From positions 51,743 through 115,742 of the forward strand of contig NZ_BSFC01000025.1 of NCBI RefSeq assembly GCF_027922145.1: a stretch of 64,000 nt of DNA. Reading direction: 5' to 3'. Under the pieces are notes generated by a model. The model was not told where the DNA came from. It did no database searches and was given only the letters and a program-made list of their open reading frames with translations. The DNA comes from Novosphingobium resinovorum (GTDB lineage Bacteria; Pseudomonadota; Alphaproteobacteria; Sphingomonadales; Sphingomonadaceae). Position numbers and translations under genes: made by a program. Positions 51,575-60,049 of this stretch are shown here, one piece after another. Each line of letters opens with the position of its first letter. Position 1 is the first letter of the stretch.

Positions 51575-52259
51575 GGTCACCGCCCTTGCCAAGGCGGGTC
51601 GCGGTGGCGCTCTGCTTGTCGATCCGGAAAATCAGCGTCTCGTACACGCGGTCGATGGTGTAGATGCCGCCGCGCATGTATCCGTCGACCATCTGCTCGT
51701 CGCCCGTCGGCCCCAGCGCGAAGGTCGCCGGCATTGCCTGGTCCCCCGGCCACTCGATATACGTCTTCGCGCCATCGTCGCTGATAGCCGCAGGACGCAG
51801 CGCCTTGCTGCCAGAGATCCGGTAGGTGAAACGATCTCCGGGATCCACCGAGGCAAGCGGGAGCGGCATTGGCCGGTAGGTCTGGTCCTGCTCGATGAGC
51901 CGCACCACCGCCGGGGCGGCAGATGCCGAGCCGGTCACCAGCTCGAACTCATAGGAACGAAGGCTTGTCCGCACGTTCAGCACCCCGAATGCCGAGGGGC
52001 TTGCGGCGCGCAGCGCAAGGCTATCCCCCGTCCCGGCGACGGTGACAAAGAAGGCGGTAGGATCGCTGAGGATCACCGACGTGATCCGCTCGCCCTGCCG
52101 GAACAGCAGCGACTGCGTCACGTCCGAAGCGGTACGCAGTTGCAGATAGCCCGAGGACGTCACCGGCATCGTGACGATGCGCGTATCGGATGCATCGAGC
52201 CCTTGCGCATGCGCTGTGCCAGCCTGTAGCGCCAAGGCAGCGAGTATCGCCCGCCTCAT
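51567..52259 (-). CDS. virB9: VirB9 T4SS outer-membrane complex protein
   Basis: A 230-residue periplasmic protein with signal peptide 'MRRAILAALALQAGTAHAQ', N-terminal beta domain and a C-terminal 'RFTYRISGSKALRPAAISDDGAKTYIEWP' type VirB10-binding domain. It normally pairs with lipoprotein VirB7, for which no gene is visible here. Overlaps virB8 by 4 bases (ATGA). Confidence 0.9.
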   Translation of the reverse strand: MRRAILAALALQAGTAHAQGLDASDTRIVTMPVTSSGYLQLRTASDVTQSLLFRQGERITSVILSDPTAFFVTVAGTGDSLALRAASPSAFGVLNVRTSLRSYEFELVTGSASAAPAVVRLIEQDQTYRPMPLPLASVDPGDRFTYRISGSKALRPAAISDDGAKTYIEWPGDQAMPATFALGPTGDEQMVDGYMRGGIYTIDRVYETLIFRIDKQSATATRLGKGGDHG

Positions 52260-53029
52260 GGCGCGGAGCCTGCGGTGGCACCGGACCGCGCTTGAGCCGC
52301 AACGGGCGGCGAAGGTTGTGGAGCAGACGCGGACGGCTGGACCTGCGGCACCACCATCTCGGCGTTGCGCCGGTAACGGGTGACCTGGAAGCCCAGCGGA
52401 TTTTGCAGGCGATCGGCCTCGCTCATGCGCGCGGTAGAGAAGCGGTACTTGATGACGGCGGCCCAGGTCTGTTCCTGCTGGCGCTGCCCACCGGGATCGG
52501 TGCGCCAGGTGACAAAGCGCACCAGCGCGGTATCGGCATTGAGTGAGGAGATGCTGCGCACCTCGGTCTCGACCAGTGCCTGCCGGGGCAGCGATGCGAG
52601 CGGGCTGGCCGGGTTGGTCGCCTGCATCGCGGCGAGATAGCGTTCCCGGGCTTCTTCGGCCGACCAGATCGCGACCTTGCGATAGTCATCCTTCAGCGAA
52701 TTGATGTCGAAGCTTTCGCGGGCGATGACGTACTGGGCGAGGAAAGAGCGCACGAGGGCGTCGTCGGGCGTGACGTTCTGCTGACCCAGCGGCTTCAGGG
52801 CCTGGACATTGCCGGTCTGGCGATCGACGAGCAGCGTATAGGGAACGACCGTCTTGAGCGGCAGCAGTGCTATCAGCGCAATCGCCTCGAGCACGGCTAC
52901 CGTGGTCGCCGCACCCGCGACGATCCAGGCGATCCGGCGCGAGGCTGAAAGGCCGCGCTGGCGATCGGCCGCCCAGGAACCGGCTTGCTCGTAATACTGC
53001 TTGAGATTGTCGTCGCTCATGTCGTTCAT
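52256..53029 (-). CDS. virB8: VirB8 T4SS assembly protein
   Basis: A 257-residue bitopic inner-membrane protein: N-terminal cytoplasmic segment with 'YYEQAGSWAADRQRGL', one membrane helix ('AWIVAGAATTVAVLEAIALIALL'), then the NTF2-like periplasmic domain with 'PYTLLVDRQTGNV', 'DYRKVAIWSAEEARERY' and 'TRYRRNAEMV'. Start ATG 53029 shares bases with the virB6 stop (TGATG); GTG 53032 is the alternative. The tail is Pro/Ala-rich. Confidence 0.92.
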   Translation of the reverse strand: MNDMSDDNLKQYYEQAGSWAADRQRGLSASRRIAWIVAGAATTVAVLEAIALIALLPLKTVVPYTLLVDRQTGNVQALKPLGQQNVTPDDALVRSFLAQYVIARESFDINSLKDDYRKVAIWSAEEARERYLAAMQATNPASPLASLPRQALVETEVRSISSLNADTALVRFVTWRTDPGGQRQQEQTWAAVIKYRFSTARMSEADRLQNPLGFQVTRYRRNAEMVVPQVQPSASAPQPSPPVAAQARSGATAGSAP

Positions 53030-54189
53030 CACTGTCCGTCCCGGCGGCGTGTCGCGCCCGAGGATCGCGGGGAAGGTCGCCGCCAGGTGCTGCCCAGCGC
53101 GTCCTCGCGGTGTTGCGGTCCGGTCTGGGCCGCCAGCGCCGTAGGCGCGGCACCTGCCCGATCCGACCAGCGCCCTTCAGTGCGGGCGATATCCGCGATC
53201 CGCTCCTCGCGGCGCAGGCTCTCGGTGACCGATCCGGCAACAAGAACGGCGCGCGAGGGTTCGTCGTGCCCGTGGCGGACCGACAAGGCCTGTTGGCCTG
53301 GCACCGGCTCAGCCCGCTCCTCGGGCGAACGCAGCATCATCGGCATCTGGAACTGGCCGTGGAAGGCAAGCCTCGCCACGAGGAACAGGGCTGCCAGCGC
53401 AACGACGGCGAAGCTCAGCGTCACCACCAGCACTTCAACCGGAGCATCGAGCGTCTGCAGGTCGCCCGTGCGGCGCTGCAGGGCGTCCTGCAGCCAGGGT
53501 TCGATCAGTGCGAGTTCGACCCCATAGACGATGGCGAGCATGATCGAGCCGAGGAAGGCCATGACCAGTCCCCGTGCCCAGCCCTCGAAGATGGGACGGG
53601 TAATCCCGAACAAGAGCAGCCCCGCCATCAGTGGCGCCAAGGCCAACAGGAAGCCGGCGGTAAGCCGCACCAGTGCGAGAGGCACCAGCGTGCCGACCAG
53701 GAAGGCGCTGCGTGCAAAGCCCAGCTGAAACCAGTCGCCCTGCGCCACGCCAAGTCGGCCACTGCCAAAGACGTTGAACGCGGCAAGGCCCTTATCGACA
53801 TTTTGGAGCCGCTCAGCGAGGTCGCCGCCACTTCCCGGCAGACCTGCTGCCCCGCCGATGGCCTGCGCGATCTGCCCCGGCCCATGGATGATGAGATCGT
53901 AGCCGACGATGCGCCATGCCGGCCAGCTGGTGGCCAGCGTCAGGACGATGCCCAGCTTTAGCACGTCGCCCACGACGTCGCGCGTGCCCATCGGATAGCC
54001 CAGCAACAGGCGGATACCGAAAAGGGCGATGAAGATGGTCAGCAGGCTGGTGAGCGCCAGCAACACCGGAGATCCGGTGCTCGCTAGCGCGGCAAAGCCA
54101 TAGCTGCCGATCGTCTGCGCCTGGCAATCGACATGCGCCAGCGCATTGGCGAGAAACTCCTGACCGGTCTGGACGATGGGGCAAGCCAT
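53029..54189 (-). CDS. virB6: VirB6/TrbL T4SS inner-membrane channel protein
   Basis: A 386-residue polytopic membrane protein, with about six hydrophobic segments ('VLLALTSLLTIFIALFGIRLL', 'GTLVPLALVRLTAGFLLALAPLMAGLLLFG' in two parts, 'VVTLSFAVVALAALFLVARL') and the TrbL/VirB6 signature 'RDVVGDVLKLGIVLTLATSW'. The C-terminal ~110 residues are hydrophilic and Arg-rich. ATG 54189 sits on the virB4 stop. No virB5 gene lies between B4 and B6, where it often occurs. Confidence 0.9.
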   Translation of the reverse strand: MACPIVQTGQEFLANALAHVDCQAQTIGSYGFAALASTGSPVLLALTSLLTIFIALFGIRLLLGYPMGTRDVVGDVLKLGIVLTLATSWPAWRIVGYDLIIHGPGQIAQAIGGAAGLPGSGGDLAERLQNVDKGLAAFNVFGSGRLGVAQGDWFQLGFARSAFLVGTLVPLALVRLTAGFLLALAPLMAGLLLFGITRPIFEGWARGLVMAFLGSIMLAIVYGVELALIEPWLQDALQRRTGDLQTLDAPVEVLVVTLSFAVVALAALFLVARLAFHGQFQMPMMLRSPEERAEPVPGQQALSVRHGHDEPSRAVLVAGSVTESLRREERIADIARTEGRWSDRAGAAPTALAAQTGPQHREDALGSTWRRPSPRSSGATRRRDGQ

Positions 54190-56561
54190 CACGCGCGCGC
54201 CAGCAAGGGGGCCATCCAGCCCTCGGGAGCGATGCCGGTCTCGCTGACAAGCTCATCGAAGATGCGGACCGTCGCCTCGCGCCCGGAGAGGATCGTGAGG
54301 ATGTCCTTTTCGCCCGAGAGGTTGAGCCGCGCGACCACGCTGTCCTGCCCATGCTTGATGAGGAAGCAATGCGAGGAATCGGGGAGGCTGCGCACCAGTT
54401 CGTATTCATGCGGCGTCAGGCCGAAGCCGTCGATGTAGTCCTCCGCCCGTGCCTTGGGGTTGACCATGAAGATCTGCGTTGCCGCCTGCTCGATGATGGC
54501 GCTGGCGATCCGGCTCTCCAGCGCATCCTGCGCGCTTTGCGTGGCAAAGCCCACGATGCCGTTGCGCTTGCGGATGGTCTTCTCCCAGTCCTTGATCCGC
54601 CGCACGAACACATCGTCATCGAGCGCCTTCCAGCCCTCATCGACGACGATGATCGCAGGCGTACCGTCGAGGCGCTCTTCCACCCGGTGGAAGAAGTAGA
54701 GCAGAGCGGGCGTGCGCGCTGCCGGATCGTCGAGGATCGCGGTCATGTCGAAACCGACCGTTGCGGCTGAGAGGTCCGTCAGGTCCTCTTCGTTGTCGAA
54801 GAGCCAGGCCCGCTCGCCTTCGCCCCACCAAGGGCGCATACGCGAATAGAGGTCGCCGGCACGCGGGCGGGCAGCCCCGCGAAACAGTTCGACCAGATGG
54901 CGCAGTCGACGTCGGGAACGGATCTGACCGAAGTTGGCATCGATCGCGTCGGTGACGATCTCGGCCTCATCGGCATCGAGGCCGCCTGCCAGCAAGCCCA
55001 GCCATTCCATCAGGAACTGGCGGTTGGCAGGCGTGTCCCCGATCTGCAGGGGATTGAGCCCGGATGCGCTGCCCGGGCGCAAGCGGTCGTACTGCCCGCC
55101 GATCGCGCGGATGAAGAGTTCGGCTCCGCGATCCTTGTCGAAGAAGACGATACGCGGCGCGAACTTGCGGGCCTGCGCCAGCAGGAAGTTCAGCACGACG
55201 GTCTTGCCCGAGCCCGATGGGCCGATCACCGTGAAGTTGCCGAGATCATGGTGATGGAAGTTGAAGAAGTACGGGCCTGCCGCCGTGGTCTCCAGCAGCG
55301 TCACCGCTTCGCCCCAGTGATTGCCACGGGCCCGGCCGACCGGGAAATTGTGCAGGCTGGCAAGCCCCGCGAAGTTGCGGCTCGATACCAGCGCGCGGCG
55401 ACCAATGTACTTGAAGTTGGCAGGGAACTGGGCCCAGAACGCCGGCTCGAGTGCGATATCCTCACGTACCCCGACGATGCCGAGGTCAGCAAGCACCGCC
55501 GTCACTTCGGCGACCTCGGCATTCAGGAGTTCAAGGCTCTCGGCATGAACGGCGATGCTGGCGTGATGCTCGCCGAACGATGCGCGGCCAGCGGCGACAT
55601 TATCCTTGGCGCGCGATAGCTCGTCGCGCAGCGAAAGCGCCTCGTCCTCGGCCGAACGCATGCGTCGCAGCGCGAGGTTCATCCGGTTAAGAGCAGGTCC
55701 GCGCTCGACGAAGGCGAAGGACTGGCTGACCGTCATCTCGAAAGGCATGCGGTAGAGTTCGTCGAACATGCCGGGCAGCGTCTGGGCCGGGTAGTCCTTG
55801 ATCGAGATGAGCGCACCGAAGCGGCGCGGCAGATGTCCGGCAGCGCCGAGCTCGAAAGCGTCCTGCCCGAAGCTGACACGGCGAAACGGGAGATGCTGAC
55901 CGAGATCGCCGTGGGGCAGGCCCATCGGGCGCATATCGCCATTGTAGAGGTAGGACAGAAACTCCAACGGCTCGGAGCGGTAGCCGAGTTCCGAGTTGTA
56001 GACGGTAAGTACGCGCGGATCGTAGCTGCCCAGTGCCGCCACCAATGCCTCGGTCGCGGCATCGAGCGCGCGCTTCTCGGCGCCGAAGGCGGCATCGCGA
56101 TCCGCGCCCGAGCGCGATACCCATCCGCGCAGGCGATCGACCCAGCCCAGGCGGCCTTGCATCGGGCGGCGCACGATCGTCAGGAACAGTTCGTTGACGT
56201 ACATCTGGCGCGATGCCAGGCGCTCACGCCAGCGGGCATCGAGTTGCTGGGTGAAGGCGTCAGGATAGCGGGCTTCGAGCGAGGCTTCGGCCTTGCGGCG
56301 CACAACATGGTGATAAACCGCGAACTGTGAGTTGCCGATAGCCCGGAGCATCGCATCGCGCAGGTCCGCGCGGTAGTTGAGTTCGTCGGTATCCGCCGTC
56401 TCGAACAGGAGGCCGCCGAGGCGCACGGTCTGCATCAGCAGGCCATCGCGGGTCTCGAGCGTGACATCATCGACATGGCGAGCATAGGGCAGGTGATCGC
56501 CCGCCCTATGCTCGCGCTCCACCACCCTGGGGTCGCTGGTCAGGGGCGGTAGGAGTTGCAT
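54189..56561 (-). CDS. virB4: VirB4 T4SS ATPase
   Basis: A 790-residue AAA+ ATPase that drives pilus assembly and secretion. N-terminal CagE/TrbE/VirB domain ('RRPMQGRLGWVDRLRGWV', 'GYRSEPLEFLSYLYNG'), then Walker A 'IGPSGSGKTVVL' at about residue 445 and Walker B 'AIIVVDEGWKAL'. ATG 56561 overlaps virB3 by about 22 bases. The open frame continues further upstream but those residues belong to other genes. Very large in-frame region, a normal VirB4 length. Confidence 0.95.
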   Translation of the reverse strand: MQLLPPLTSDPRVVEREHRAGDHLPYARHVDDVTLETRDGLLMQTVRLGGLLFETADTDELNYRADLRDAMLRAIGNSQFAVYHHVVRRKAEASLEARYPDAFTQQLDARWRERLASRQMYVNELFLTIVRRPMQGRLGWVDRLRGWVSRSGADRDAAFGAEKRALDAATEALVAALGSYDPRVLTVYNSELGYRSEPLEFLSYLYNGDMRPMGLPHGDLGQHLPFRRVSFGQDAFELGAAGHLPRRFGALISIKDYPAQTLPGMFDELYRMPFEMTVSQSFAFVERGPALNRMNLALRRMRSAEDEALSLRDELSRAKDNVAAGRASFGEHHASIAVHAESLELLNAEVAEVTAVLADLGIVGVREDIALEPAFWAQFPANFKYIGRRALVSSRNFAGLASLHNFPVGRARGNHWGEAVTLLETTAAGPYFFNFHHHDLGNFTVIGPSGSGKTVVLNFLLAQARKFAPRIVFFDKDRGAELFIRAIGGQYDRLRPGSASGLNPLQIGDTPANRQFLMEWLGLLAGGLDADEAEIVTDAIDANFGQIRSRRRLRHLVELFRGAARPRAGDLYSRMRPWWGEGERAWLFDNEEDLTDLSAATVGFDMTAILDDPAARTPALLYFFHRVEERLDGTPAIIVVDEGWKALDDDVFVRRIKDWEKTIRKRNGIVGFATQSAQDALESRIASAIIEQAATQIFMVNPKARAEDYIDGFGLTPHEYELVRSLPDSSHCFLIKHGQDSVVARLNLSGEKDILTILSGREATVRIFDELVSETGIAPEGWMAPLLARA

Positions 56562-56827
56562 TGCCACAAGGCATGATTCTTGACGCGCGGGCAGCGGCTG
56601 ACGCGCACGATCCACAGATCGAGGAAGCGTGGCTCGCGCAGCGACAGAACCGCGCCGATCGCATGGACGAGCAGCGCCAGCGGCAGCACCCAGAACGACT
56701 TGAAGATCAGGAACAGCTCGGCCGAGACGATGCCGTTCGCCACGAACCAGGTGTAAGTCACGCCTGCGAACATTTGCGGCCGCGTCAGAGCGGTAAAGAC
56801 GGTCGTGCGCTGGAGCTGCGACGCCAT
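56540..56827 (-). CDS. virB3: VirB3 T4SS inner-membrane protein
   Basis: A 95-residue protein with the VirB3 pattern: 'TVFTALTRPQMFAGVTYTWF', a membrane helix 'AELFLIFKSFWVLPLALLVHAIGAVLSLREPRFLDLW' (shown loosely), and a short polar tail. It lies between virB2 and virB4 as usual. Confidence 0.9.
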   Translation of the reverse strand: MASQLQRTTVFTALTRPQMFAGVTYTWFVANGIVSAELFLIFKSFWVLPLALLVHAIGAVLSLREPRFLDLWIVRVSRCPRVKNHALWQCNSYRP

Positions 56828-56833
56828 ATGGAG

Positions 56834-57124
56834 CTACAGGCTGGTCGCGGCGGAGCGGATGCCGGCGACGATCGAGGCGGCGCCGAAAAGGATGAAGCAG
56901 CCGAGGATCACCACGGCGCCGTGGCGCCAGTTGAGCCGGCCGGTCAGCATCATGAAGCCGACGGCGGCGATGGCGATGACCGCCACCGTCGTTGCGACCG
57001 TGCCGAGCAGCGTGCCCTGGAGCCAGTTCACCGCACCGACGATAACACCCGAGCCTTCGGGGTCGCCGTAGCTCTGGGCATACGCCGGTGAGGACACCAT
57101 CGCCAACCCCAGAAAACGAAACAT
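56834..57124 (-). CDS. virB2: VirB2/TrbC major pilin
   Basis: A 96-residue pilin precursor: signal peptide 'MFRFLGLAMVSSPAYAQS', then two hydrophobic helices 'LLGTVATTVAVIAIAAVGFMML' and 'VVILGCFILFGAASIVAGI' joined by 'TGRLNWRHGA'. The gene could start at 57181 (ATG), giving an atypical N-terminus, so 57124 is preferred. It is the first gene of the VirB operon. A similar gene faces it at 57270. Confidence 0.88.
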   Translation of the reverse strand: MFRFLGLAMVSSPAYAQSYGDPEGSGVIVGAVNWLQGTLLGTVATTVAVIAIAAVGFMMLTGRLNWRHGAVVILGCFILFGAASIVAGIRSAATSL

Positions 57125-57269
57125 AACTGAACGCAAAAGAGCCCCCCGGCTGCAAGCCCTATAAGGACAGCACACTTGCATAGGTTCGCAATGAAAGCCA
57201 ACCTAGATTGTCATCAGCCGCATCGACAAATACGGATATTCAAGCAGCATTCTCATGATAGATTGAGCC

Positions 57270-57632
57270 ATGTTTGACAACATCGGACAGCGTTCAGAAA
57301 TAGCAGGTGGCGCGCTTGTGGGCGCCATCGGATGGATTGCCGAGATCATGACTGGGCCGCTTGCGACCATTGTCGCTACGCTTGCAGTCGCCACGCTCGG
57401 GCTCGCATTGCTACAGGGTCGGCTATCAATGAGGCACGGTGCCCAAGTGATCCTCGGGTGTTTTATTCTGTTCGGCGCGCCCTTTATCGCCATGGAGTTA
57501 GTGCGTGTCGCGCCGCACGGGATTCGCGCACAAGCCGTGTTCAGCGCATCCAATCAGCAAATGCCAGACATCCCCGCTGTGCCTCAACCGAACCCAGATC
57601 CCTACGCAGGGGCCTCGGTGCCGATGCAGTGA
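57270..57632 (+). CDS. VirB2-like pilin paralogue, divergent from the VirB operon
   Basis: A 120-residue protein closely resembling the VirB2 opposite it: 'IVATLAVATLGLALLQGRLSMRHGAQVILGCFILFGAPFIA' (two parts) against 'RLNWRHGAVVILGCFILFGAAS' there. The two helices and the polar joint are kept. It has no obvious signal peptide ('MFDNIGQRSEIAGGALVG'), and a Pro-rich tail of about 40 residues follows. Divergent orientation across a 145-base AT-rich gap suggests duplication with inversion. It may be a minor pilin, a modulator, or a decaying copy. Confidence 0.78.
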   Translation: MFDNIGQRSEIAGGALVGAIGWIAEIMTGPLATIVATLAVATLGLALLQGRLSMRHGAQVILGCFILFGAPFIAMELVRVAPHGIRAQAVFSASNQQMPDIPAVPQPNPDPYAGASVPMQ

Positions 57633-57807
57633 GGCGTTAATCGTGGACCTGTCGCCGCGTGCTTTCGCGCCACAGGGCCTACAAACTCCGGCTGGATAAT
57701 CATCAGCCTTGCACACTCAGCAATAGCGACAGTTGCAGGAATAAAATCGTACTTGAGGCTGTGGTTCTACCGTGCAAGAAGCGAATAAAGCGTGTTTCGG
57801 GGGTGGC

Positions 57808-59751
57808 ATGAACGCGAGAGCTCGTCTGTACGGAAGTGTAGCGTCCAAGGGAGCATTTTGGGGGTTGCTTCGGGGCACCAGGGGGCTTTCGTACCTCGGC
57901 GTCACGGCAATCATTTCATGCCCATCCGCATACGCTCAGCAGGCTACCACCGAAAGTGCGGTAGGGTCGAATTCAACCGATCTGGATCAAGACGGCGGGA
58001 TAACGACGAATGCCGTCGGCGGTGGCGGGGATGATGGAGGTGATTCGGGCGGTGGGACAACCACACCTACGGTCGCCGCTGACATCGTGCCGCCCCCTGT
58101 CTATACGACAACCCCTACCGGAGTGAGCCTGGCGGATGGATCTTTCTTATATTCAAACATCGATCTCTCGATGGGCGGGTTGGAGCTCCAAAGGTTCCAT
58201 AGAACTGGGCTTACTCAGCCCAATGACCCCATGTTCGGAAAAAACTTCTCCAGCAACTTCGATATATATGCTGAAGCAAAGTTAAACAGCAACGGCACAG
58301 TATATTATATTAATTTCCACATTGGCAACTCTTCATTCGGCCGGTATTCTCGCGCCGCAACTTCATCGGCCGTCAGTCCGACCAGCATGAGTGCGGAAGC
58401 AGGTAGCGCAACGTGGAATGGTAGTCAGTATACTTTCACCAATACCGCAGGCGATGTTTACACCTTCAGCTCCACAGTCACTGGAAGTGTTGCGACACAA
58501 AAAAAGATTCAACAGATCGATTTTGTAGATGGCCGCAGACAGACATTTTCTTATGATTCGACGGGCTTTCTCAAACTCGTTGACGACACATCAGGATTCG
58601 CGATCGTTTTCGATAAAGTAAATACCAACGATGTTTCGAACGCCTGCATTTTCAACCGATCGGCAACTTACGTAAGTGCTGCATCTACCTGCACCGGCGC
58701 GGCAATGAAAGTGTCCTACGCGTACGCGACATCACCTGCAGGCCTTGCTAGTTTTACCGATGTCATGGGTAATGCGACCACTTATGAAAATGCAAACGCT
58801 GGAATAACTTGCATAAAGCCGCCAGGTTACGCGAGTTGCAAGATGTCTTTTACCTATTCTGGCGACAGGGTTCTCAACCAAACTCTGCTGGATGGAGGAA
58901 CATGGTCAACGACCGGGATGAACAGCGCGTTTGTCAAAAACGATGAATTCTATATCGACGGTACGCCGAACGAGGCAGGATCGACTGACCCAGCAGGAAA
59001 CCAAACTTCGGCCGTGTTCGTAAAGACGTCCTTGAGCGGCTATAGTGATCCGCTTGGCCGTGGTTCGACATACGTTTACGTGGGCAATAGACCGTATCTG
59101 CAGGTCAACAATGGTTTGCCCGATCATGGTGCGTATCTGAAATCAGCGACCTATCCTGGCAACAGTGGTCAATACCTTGCAGAATACCTTGGACCCTACA
59201 ACGCAATCAGTAAGGAAACTCGCGTTGCTAAATCCGGAAGTGGCCTACCCGACTTAGTCAAACTGTACGGTTATCCATCCTCCGGGACAATAGCTCAGCG
59301 AACGAAGCCAATTTCGATAACGGACGCAAAGGGCTTCCAGACTAATTATACCTACGCAAGTTTCGGAGGCATTTTGTCAGAAATGCCGCCCGCTGCCGTA
59401 TCCGGCGCTGCTCGCCCGTTGAAATTGACAACGTGGACACAGCGCTATGCTTCCGTAAAAAATAGCGCGGGTTCTCTTGTCCAGGCCGCAACACCCATTT
59501 GGGTGAAAGCTACAGAAACACAGTGCCAGACTGTCGCTGGAACATCGCCCGCCGCATCCTGTGATGCGACTGCAACGCAGACGGTTACGACCTATGAGTA
59601 CGGGACCACTGGGACTAACGAAGCCCTGCTCGTCAAAGGCATTGCTGTGTCATCCGGCGGCGTCACGCTTCGAACCTGCTACCGCTATGACCAATATGCT
59701 CGCAAGATCAGCGAGACCAAGCCCAATGCCAACCTTGCAACGTGTCCGTAA
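57808..59751 (+). CDS. Secreted RHS/YD-repeat protein
   Basis: A 647-residue protein. The N-terminus is a long signal ('GLSYLGVTAIISCPSAYAQ'), followed by a Gly/Asp-rich linker ('GGGGDDGGDSGGG') and an RHS-type shell: 'SFLYSNIDLSMGGLELQRFHRTG' is the usual DUF6531-like start of RHS proteins, then beta repeats with 'YDSTGFLKLVDDTSG'. It has no core 'PxGxxx' end. ATG 57808 follows GGGGGTGG; the frame is open to 57772. It probably forms part of a cage with the second RHS protein. The gene is noticeably richer in A/T than its surroundings. Confidence 0.82.
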   Translation: MNARARLYGSVASKGAFWGLLRGTRGLSYLGVTAIISCPSAYAQQATTESAVGSNSTDLDQDGGITTNAVGGGGDDGGDSGGGTTTPTVAADIVPPPVYTTTPTGVSLADGSFLYSNIDLSMGGLELQRFHRTGLTQPNDPMFGKNFSSNFDIYAEAKLNSNGTVYYINFHIGNSSFGRYSRAATSSAVSPTSMSAEAGSATWNGSQYTFTNTAGDVYTFSSTVTGSVATQKKIQQIDFVDGRRQTFSYDSTGFLKLVDDTSGFAIVFDKVNTNDVSNACIFNRSATYVSAASTCTGAAMKVSYAYATSPAGLASFTDVMGNATTYENANAGITCIKPPGYASCKMSFTYSGDRVLNQTLLDGGTWSTTGMNSAFVKNDEFYIDGTPNEAGSTDPAGNQTSAVFVKTSLSGYSDPLGRGSTYVYVGNRPYLQVNNGLPDHGAYLKSATYPGNSGQYLAEYLGPYNAISKETRVAKSGSGLPDLVKLYGYPSSGTIAQRTKPISITDAKGFQTNYTYASFGGILSEMPPAAVSGAARPLKLTTWTQRYASVKNSAGSLVQAATPIWVKATETQCQTVAGTSPAASCDATATQTVTTYEYGTTGTNEALLVKGIAVSSGGVTLRTCYRYDQYARKISETKPNANLATCP

Positions 59752-59764
59752 GGAGGATGCCATC

Positions 59765-59998
59765 ATGAAGATCAAGTTATTGATGGCTATGTTCGCGGCG
59801 TTCATCGCTGTCCCTGCCGCTGCGGCTGAGACAATCACCTATACCTACGACGCATTGGGGCGCCTGGTGAAAGCGCAATCGGCGGGTACCGTGAACAGCA
59901 ATCAGACTCACTCCTCGTGTTACGACAAGGCGGGCAACCGGATCAGATATGTTTCCAGTTCTGCTGGTACGCCTGCGGCCTGCGTGACGCAGGGGTAA
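59765..59998 (+). CDS. Small secreted single-YD-repeat protein
   Basis: A 77-residue protein with signal peptide 'MKIKLLMAMFAAFIAVPAAAAE' and one YD repeat ('ITYTYDALGRLVKAQSAG') plus 'CYDKAGNRIRYVSSSAGTPAACV' with two Cys that may form a disulfide. AAGGAGG lies just before, overlapping the end of the first RHS gene. It sits between the two long RHS genes. A cap or adaptor for the RHS shell is inference. Confidence 0.72.
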   Translation: MKIKLLMAMFAAFIAVPAAAAETITYTYDALGRLVKAQSAGTVNSNQTHSSCYDKAGNRIRYVSSSAGTPAACVTQG

Positions 59999-60049
59999 TT
60001 GACTACACCATCTCCAACCAGGTTTGAGGCGTCGGGGGGACGGCCTGTT

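Noticed and set aside
42660..57632. Integrative element with attachment sites
   Set aside because: No integrase, tRNA gene or flanking direct repeat was seen in the window, so an att site cannot be claimed.
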